DNA of 14,900 bases from assembly GCA_903833025.1 (NCBI GenBank), contig CAILDT010000450.1:1-14900 (forward strand), read 5' to 3'. The notes beneath the pieces are model-generated. The model had not been told where the DNA came from. It did no database searches and saw only the letters and a program-made list of their open reading frames with translations. The position numbers were made by a program, and so were the translations under genes. Shown piece after piece: positions 13,858-14,900 of the stretch; position 1 is the first letter of the stretch, and each line of letters starts with the position of its first letter. This stretch comes from an uncultured Bacteroidota bacterium. GTDB lineage: Bacteria > Bacteroidota > Bacteroidia > 2-12-FULL-35-15.

Positions 13858-14900
13858 ATGAAAAAAGTATTTCTGCTTTTCTTTGTTCTCAACCTTGTTA
13901 TCTGTCTTTTTTATATTGATACTTGGCAGAACGGAAATACTACTTCGCGCATCTTACCCATCATTTCTTATTTCGAAAGCGGTACTTTTCAAATAGATAA
14001 ATATCAGGAACTCACCATAGATAAAAGCTTTATAAACAACCATTATTACAGCGATAAAGCACCTCTTCCCACGTTTATTGTGTTGCCTGTTTTTGGTTTA
14101 TTAAAATCCATAGGGCTAATACGCAGTGTTAACGGCTCGCTTATGGGTACGCACGTATATGCTCTGGGCACAGTGCTTTGCAGCATTATCCCTTTTGTTT
14201 TAATTCTCTTTCTCACTTTTAAAAAGATATATAACAATAAAGCATTTTCGCCTGTGTTGCTTAGTATGCTACCTTTTTACGGGTCGTTCATCTTTATATT
14301 TTCGGGCACTTTTTTTAATCACGTTTTGTCGGCACTGTTTTTATTGCTTGCCTATATTTATGTTAAAGAGAAGAAATATGTTATTGCAGGCGTGTTTGCA
14401 GGGTGCGCTTTTTTATGTGAGTATATTATTGCGGCTGTTATTTTTGTGTGGGCAATTCAGATACTGTGGAATGAGCGTAACATTAAAAGTGTTGTAAAGT
14501 TCTCGGTTGGCGTGCTGCCTGCTGTTATTGTAATACTGATTTACAACTATATTTTTACCGGCTCGGCATTTACTATGTTGTATAAATTTCATTATCAGCA
14601 GGACTTGCATACTAACTATGGGTTCTCTCATCCATCCACAGAATCATTATGGGGCTTAGTTTTCAGCGATTATCGTGGTTTACTTTTTTATACACCGTTC
14701 CTTATTCTTGTTTTAATTTATGTGATTAAAAAAGCAACGAAACTCAACGGAAAAGAAATAGGAACGCTTCTTATTTCCAACTATCTTTTTATTCCTTCTG
14801 TGGTTACGCTTTTATTAACTGCTTCTTACTTCGGCTGGTGGGGCGGCTGGACGTATGGTCCACGACTCCTTCTTTTTATTGTCGTTATTTTAGTTTACGA
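13858..14900 (+). CDS. Polytopic GT39-like (GT-C) glycosyltransferase, partial
   Basis: The first 347 codons of a multi-pass membrane protein run off the right window edge with no stop. A hydrophobic N-terminal helix (2-20) is followed by a loop with TSRILPIISYFESGTFQID (29-47) and HYYSDKAPLPTF (62-73). That pattern is typical of GT-C enzymes that use polyprenyl-phosphate sugar donors (GT39/PMT-like and related predicted mannosyltransferases). Near the cut end, SYFGWWGGWTYGPRLLL matches another block of this family. At least eight further hydrophobic helices are visible. It probably glycosylates envelope lipid, polysaccharide or protein on the periplasmic side; substrate and donor are unknown. 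The start ATG lies nine bases after the phosphoglycerate kinase stop, so cotranscription is likely. Confidence 0.8.
   Translation, partial: MKKVFLLFFVLNLVICLFYIDTWQNGNTTSRILPIISYFESGTFQIDKYQELTIDKSFINNHYYSDKAPLPTFIVLPVFGLLKSIGLIRSVNGSLMGTHVYALGTVLCSIIPFVLILFLTFKKIYNNKAFSPVLLSMLPFYGSFIFIFSGTFFNHVLSALFLLLAYIYVKEKKYVIAGVFAGCAFLCEYIIAAVIFVWAIQILWNERNIKSVVKFSVGVLPAVIVILIYNYIFTGSAFTMLYKFHYQQDLHTNYGFSHPSTESLWGLVFSDYRGLLFYTPFLILVLIYVIKKATKLNGKEIGTLLISNYLFIPSVVTLLLTASYFGWWGGWTYGPRLLLFIVVILVY

Overview
The window is AT-rich DNA from a member of the Bacteroidota, probably an environmental Chitinophagales- or Sphingobacteriales-like lineage. This rests on four things. At least five genes are preceded by the phylum-typical -7 element TAnnTTTG. 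Shine-Dalgarno sequences are largely absent. TTG and GTG starts are used freely. The gene content (a DUF4175-like protein, a YyaL/DUF255 protein, a type III PKS/UbiA cluster) fits. The species cannot be named from the sequence.

Left arm, minus strand (1-3201): a compact four-gene operon in the order UbiA-family membrane prenyltransferase, type III polyketide synthase, SAM methyltransferase, FAD-dependent oxidoreductase (cut by the window edge). Junctions overlap by 1, 8 and 4 bases, so translation is probably coupled. PKS, methyltransferase and flavoprotein match the logic of the Streptomyces srsABC phenolic-lipid operon. The added UbiA enzyme, with unusual Asp motifs, suggests a modified alkyl-resorcinol, pyrone or quinone lipid. 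This is the most interesting system here.

Minus strand (3348-6403): a two-gene operon of a YyaL/SSP411-type thioredoxin-fold protein and a secreted protein with YD-like repeats. The YyaL gene carries two in-frame copies of a palindromic GC-rich repeat.

Intergenic island (6404-7365), about 960 bases: a hairpin beside the yyaL promoter, a long interrupted inverted repeat resembling a dispersed or MITE-like element, a featureless AT-rich stretch, a degenerate tandem array of exactly 42-bp period (about 6 units), and a possible 34-codon ORF.

Right arm, plus strand (7314-14900): a DEAD-box RNA helicase (TTG start) with its own promoter; a DUF4175-like membrane coiled-coil protein followed 3 bases later by an RsbW-like ATPase-fold regulator, ending at a clear intrinsic terminator; then phosphoglycerate kinase with its own promoter, followed 9 bases later by a polytopic GT39-like glycosyltransferase cut by the window end. 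No tRNA, rRNA, CRISPR array, transposase or phage gene was seen.
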